Below, piece by piece: positions 5,069 to 7,005 of a stretch of 7,005 nucleotides of DNA (positions are counted from its first letter, which is position 1; every line of letters begins with the position of its first letter). A program made the position numbers and the translations under genes. The DNA is taken from assembly GCA_943914515.1 (NCBI GenBank), contig CALUCI010000268.1:1-7005 (forward strand). Reading direction: 5' to 3'. This DNA is from an uncultured Pseudomonas sp. Its GTDB lineage: Bacteria; Pseudomonadota; Gammaproteobacteria; Pseudomonadales; Pseudomonadaceae. The notes under the pieces were generated by a model. It was not told the DNA's origin, did no database searches, and worked only from the letters and a program-made list of their open reading frames with translations.

Positions 5069-7005
5069 ATGTCGTTGTCCAGCGGGCTGATCGCGGTGGT
5101 CGCCCTGGCCTATATGGCCATCATGTTCGCTATCGCCTTCTACGGTGACCGCCGCAGCACCCCGCTGCCGCCCCGCCTGCGGGCCTGGGTCTACAGCCTG
5201 TCGCTGGCGGTGTACTGCACCAGTTGGACCTTCTTCGGCGCGGTCGGCCAGGCCGCCGAACAGCTCTGGGCCTTCCTGCCGATCTACCTCGGGCCGGTCC
5301 TGCTGATGATCTTCGCGCCCTGGGTGCTGCAGAAGATGGTGCTGATCAGCAAACAGGAAAACATCACCTCCATCGCCGACTTCATCGCCGCCCGCTACGG
5401 CAAGTCGCAGACCCTCGCCGTGGTGGTGGCGCTGATCTGCCTGGTCGGCGTGCTGCCGTACATCGCTCTGCAACTCAAGGGCATCGTGCTCGGCGTGAAC
5501 CTGTTGATCGGTGCCAACGCCGACGCCACCGGCAGCCGCGTGCAGGACACCGCGCTGGTGGTCTCGCTGGTGCTGGCGCTGTTCTCGATCGTCTTCGGCA
5601 CCCGCAGCCTGGACGTCACCGAACACCACCGCGGCATGGTCCTGGCCATCGCCTTCGAAGCCATCGTCAAGCTGCTGGCATTTCTCGCGGTCGGTGCCTT
5701 CGTGGTGTTCAACCTGTATGACGGCTTCGACGACCTGTTCAGCCAGGCCAAGGCTTCACCCGCGCTGGACAGCTACTGGCAGGAAACCATCAACTGGCCG
5801 TCGATGGTGGTACAGACCGGCGTGGCGATGATGGCGATCATCTGCCTGCCACGACAGTTCCAGGTCACCGTGGTGGAGAACATCGAGCCCCAGGACATGC
5901 GCATGGCGCGCTGGGTGTTCCCGATGTATCTGGTGCTGGCGGCGCTGTTCGTGGTGCCGATTGCCCTGGCCGGACAGATGCTGCTGCCCGGCACCGTGAT
6001 CTCCGACTCGTTCGTCATCAGCCTGCCGCTGGCCGAAGCCCATCCAAGCCTGGCGCTGCTGGCCTTCATCGGCGGCGCCTCGGCCGCCACCGGCATGGTC
6101 ATCGTCGAGGCCGTGGCGCTGTCGACCATGGTCTCCAACGACATGCTGTTGCCCTGGCTGCTGCGCCGCAACGCCGCCGAGCGACCGTTCGAGGCCTTCC
6201 GTCACTGGATGCTCACGGTGCGCCGGGTGACCATCGTGGTCATCCTGCTGCTGGCCTATGTCAGCTACCGCCTGCTGGGCTCCACGGCGAGCCTGGCGAC
6301 CATCGGCCAGATCGCCTTCGCCGCGGTCACCCAACTGACCCCGGCCATGCTCGGCGCGCTGTACTGGAAGCAAGCCAACCGCCGCGGCGTGTTCGCCGGC
6401 CTCGCCACCGGCACCTTCCTCTGGTTCTACACCCTGGTACTGCCGATTGCCGCTCACAGCGTCGGCTGGTCGCTGGAGCTGTTCCCCGGCCTTGCGTGGC
6501 TGCACGGCAACCCGCTGGACCTGCCGATCACCCCGCTGACCCAGGGCGTGGTGCTGTCGCTGGCCGGCAACTTCACCGTCTTCGCCTGGGTGTCGGTGCT
6601 GTCGCGCACCCGGGTCACCGAACACTGGCAAGCCGGGCGTTTCATTGGCCAGCAGAGCAGCGCGCGGCCCAGCAACCGTTCGCTGCTGGCGGTCCAGATC
6701 GACGACCTGCTGCACCTCGCCGCACGCTTCGTCGGTGAAGAGCGCGCGCGCCAGAGCTTTATCCGCTTCGCCTATCGACAGGGCAAAGGCTTCAACCCGA
6801 ACCAGAACGCCGACGGTGAATGGATCGAACACACCGAACGCCTGCTGGCCGGCGTGCTCGGCACTTCGTCGACCCGCGCGGTGGTCAAGGCGGCCATCGA
6901 AGGCCGCGACATGCAACTGGAAGACGTGGTGCGCATCGCCGACGAGGCCTCGGAGGTGTTGCAGTTCAACCGCGCACTGCTGCAAGGCGCCATCGAGAAC
7001 ATCAG
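5069..7005 (+). CDS. mxtR: Transporter-linked sensor histidine kinase MxtR/CrbS, partial (3' end outside window)
   Basis: The frame is open from ATG 5069 to the window edge, giving 645 residues. Residues 1 to about 515 form a multi-helix membrane domain of the SLC5/sodium-solute symporter type (PutP-like). It begins MSLSSGLIAVVALAYMAIMF and contains YCTSWTFFGAVG (49-60). Residues about 540-612 match a STAC domain, the linker typical of transporter-coupled kinases such as CbrA and CrbS. ASEVLQFNRALLQGAIENI (627-645) is the entry to a PAS domain. The full-length protein should continue with PAS, HisKA, ATPase and receiver domains, for roughly 1150 residues. MxtR/CrbS works with the response regulator ErdR/CrbR and controls acetyl-CoA synthetase and acetate use. 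The opening sequence fits MxtR better than CbrA. GGAG at 5060-5063 lies five bases before the start. The cognate regulator gene is not in the window. Confidence 0.88.
   Translation, partial: MSLSSGLIAVVALAYMAIMFAIAFYGDRRSTPLPPRLRAWVYSLSLAVYCTSWTFFGAVGQAAEQLWAFLPIYLGPVLLMIFAPWVLQKMVLISKQENITSIADFIAARYGKSQTLAVVVALICLVGVLPYIALQLKGIVLGVNLLIGANADATGSRVQDTALVVSLVLALFSIVFGTRSLDVTEHHRGMVLAIAFEAIVKLLAFLAVGAFVVFNLYDGFDDLFSQAKASPALDSYWQETINWPSMVVQTGVAMMAIICLPRQFQVTVVENIEPQDMRMARWVFPMYLVLAALFVVPIALAGQMLLPGTVISDSFVISLPLAEAHPSLALLAFIGGASAATGMVIVEAVALSTMVSNDMLLPWLLRRNAAERPFEAFRHWMLTVRRVTIVVILLLAYVSYRLLGSTASLATIGQIAFAAVTQLTPAMLGALYWKQANRRGVFAGLATGTFLWFYTLVLPIAAHSVGWSLELFPGLAWLHGNPLDLPITPLTQGVVLSLAGNFTVFAWVSVLSRTRVTEHWQAGRFIGQQSSARPSNRSLLAVQIDDLLHLAARFVGEERARQSFIRFAYRQGKGFNPNQNADGEWIEHTERLLAGVLGTSSTRAVVKAAIEGRDMQLEDVVRIADEASEVLQFNRALLQGAIENI

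Noticed and set aside
4816..5070. 84-codon minus-strand open frame in the tdt-mxtR gap
   Set aside because: There is no family resemblance. It runs over the LysR-type dyad and candidate promoter, and its start merely overlaps the mxtR start codon by chance.
5756..6985. Minus-strand open frame of 409 codons inside mxtR
   Set aside because: Its composition (very high His, Gln, Gly, Arg) is that of a shadow frame, and the plus strand encodes a coherent SLC5-STAC protein across the same bases.

Overview
The window looks like ordinary chromosomal DNA from a Pseudomonas of the fluorescens/putida type. The evidence is high GC, a Val-tRNA next to rdgC, a REP-type repeat with the core common in these species, and a kinase that reads as MxtR/CrbS. 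Five protein genes, one partial tRNA gene and one riboswitch account for nearly all of the sequence. No phage, transposon, CRISPR array or defence island was seen.

Layout. At the left edge is the 5' part of a tRNA-Val(UAC) gene on the minus strand, with a strong sigma70 promoter. It diverges from rdgC (214-1134, plus), which encodes a ring-shaped DNA-binding protein. A 167-bp gap follows, holding a REP-like hairpin and then a two-hairpin guanidine-II (mini-ykkC) riboswitch. The riboswitch sits directly before gdx/sugE (1302-1619, plus), a small multidrug resistance family guanidinium exporter. gdx runs convergently into a 624-residue minus-strand gene (1630-3504) that fuses an LplT-like MFS transporter to a PlsC-type acyltransferase. 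Upstream of that gene is a REP element, then a minus-strand TDT/SLAC1-family transporter gene (3650-4795). A 273-bp divergent intergenic region carries a dyad of LysR-type form. The last gene, mxtR (5069 to beyond the right edge, plus), is a sensor histidine kinase with an SLC5-like transporter module at its N terminus. It is cut off before its kinase domain.

How the parts work together. These are mostly independent housekeeping and stress genes, not one pathway. The clearest functional unit is riboswitch plus exporter: guanidine binding to the leader should switch on its own efflux pump. The fused transporter/acyltransferase suggests lysophospholipid uptake and re-acylation in the inner membrane. 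MxtR homologues work with the response regulator ErdR/CrbR to control acetate and related carbon metabolism.

I did not find a wholly new system. The points most worth a second look are the alternative pairings around the riboswitch, the LysR-type dyad with no LysR gene in view, the fused LplT-PlsC protein, and the apparent change of sodium-site residues in the MxtR transporter module.
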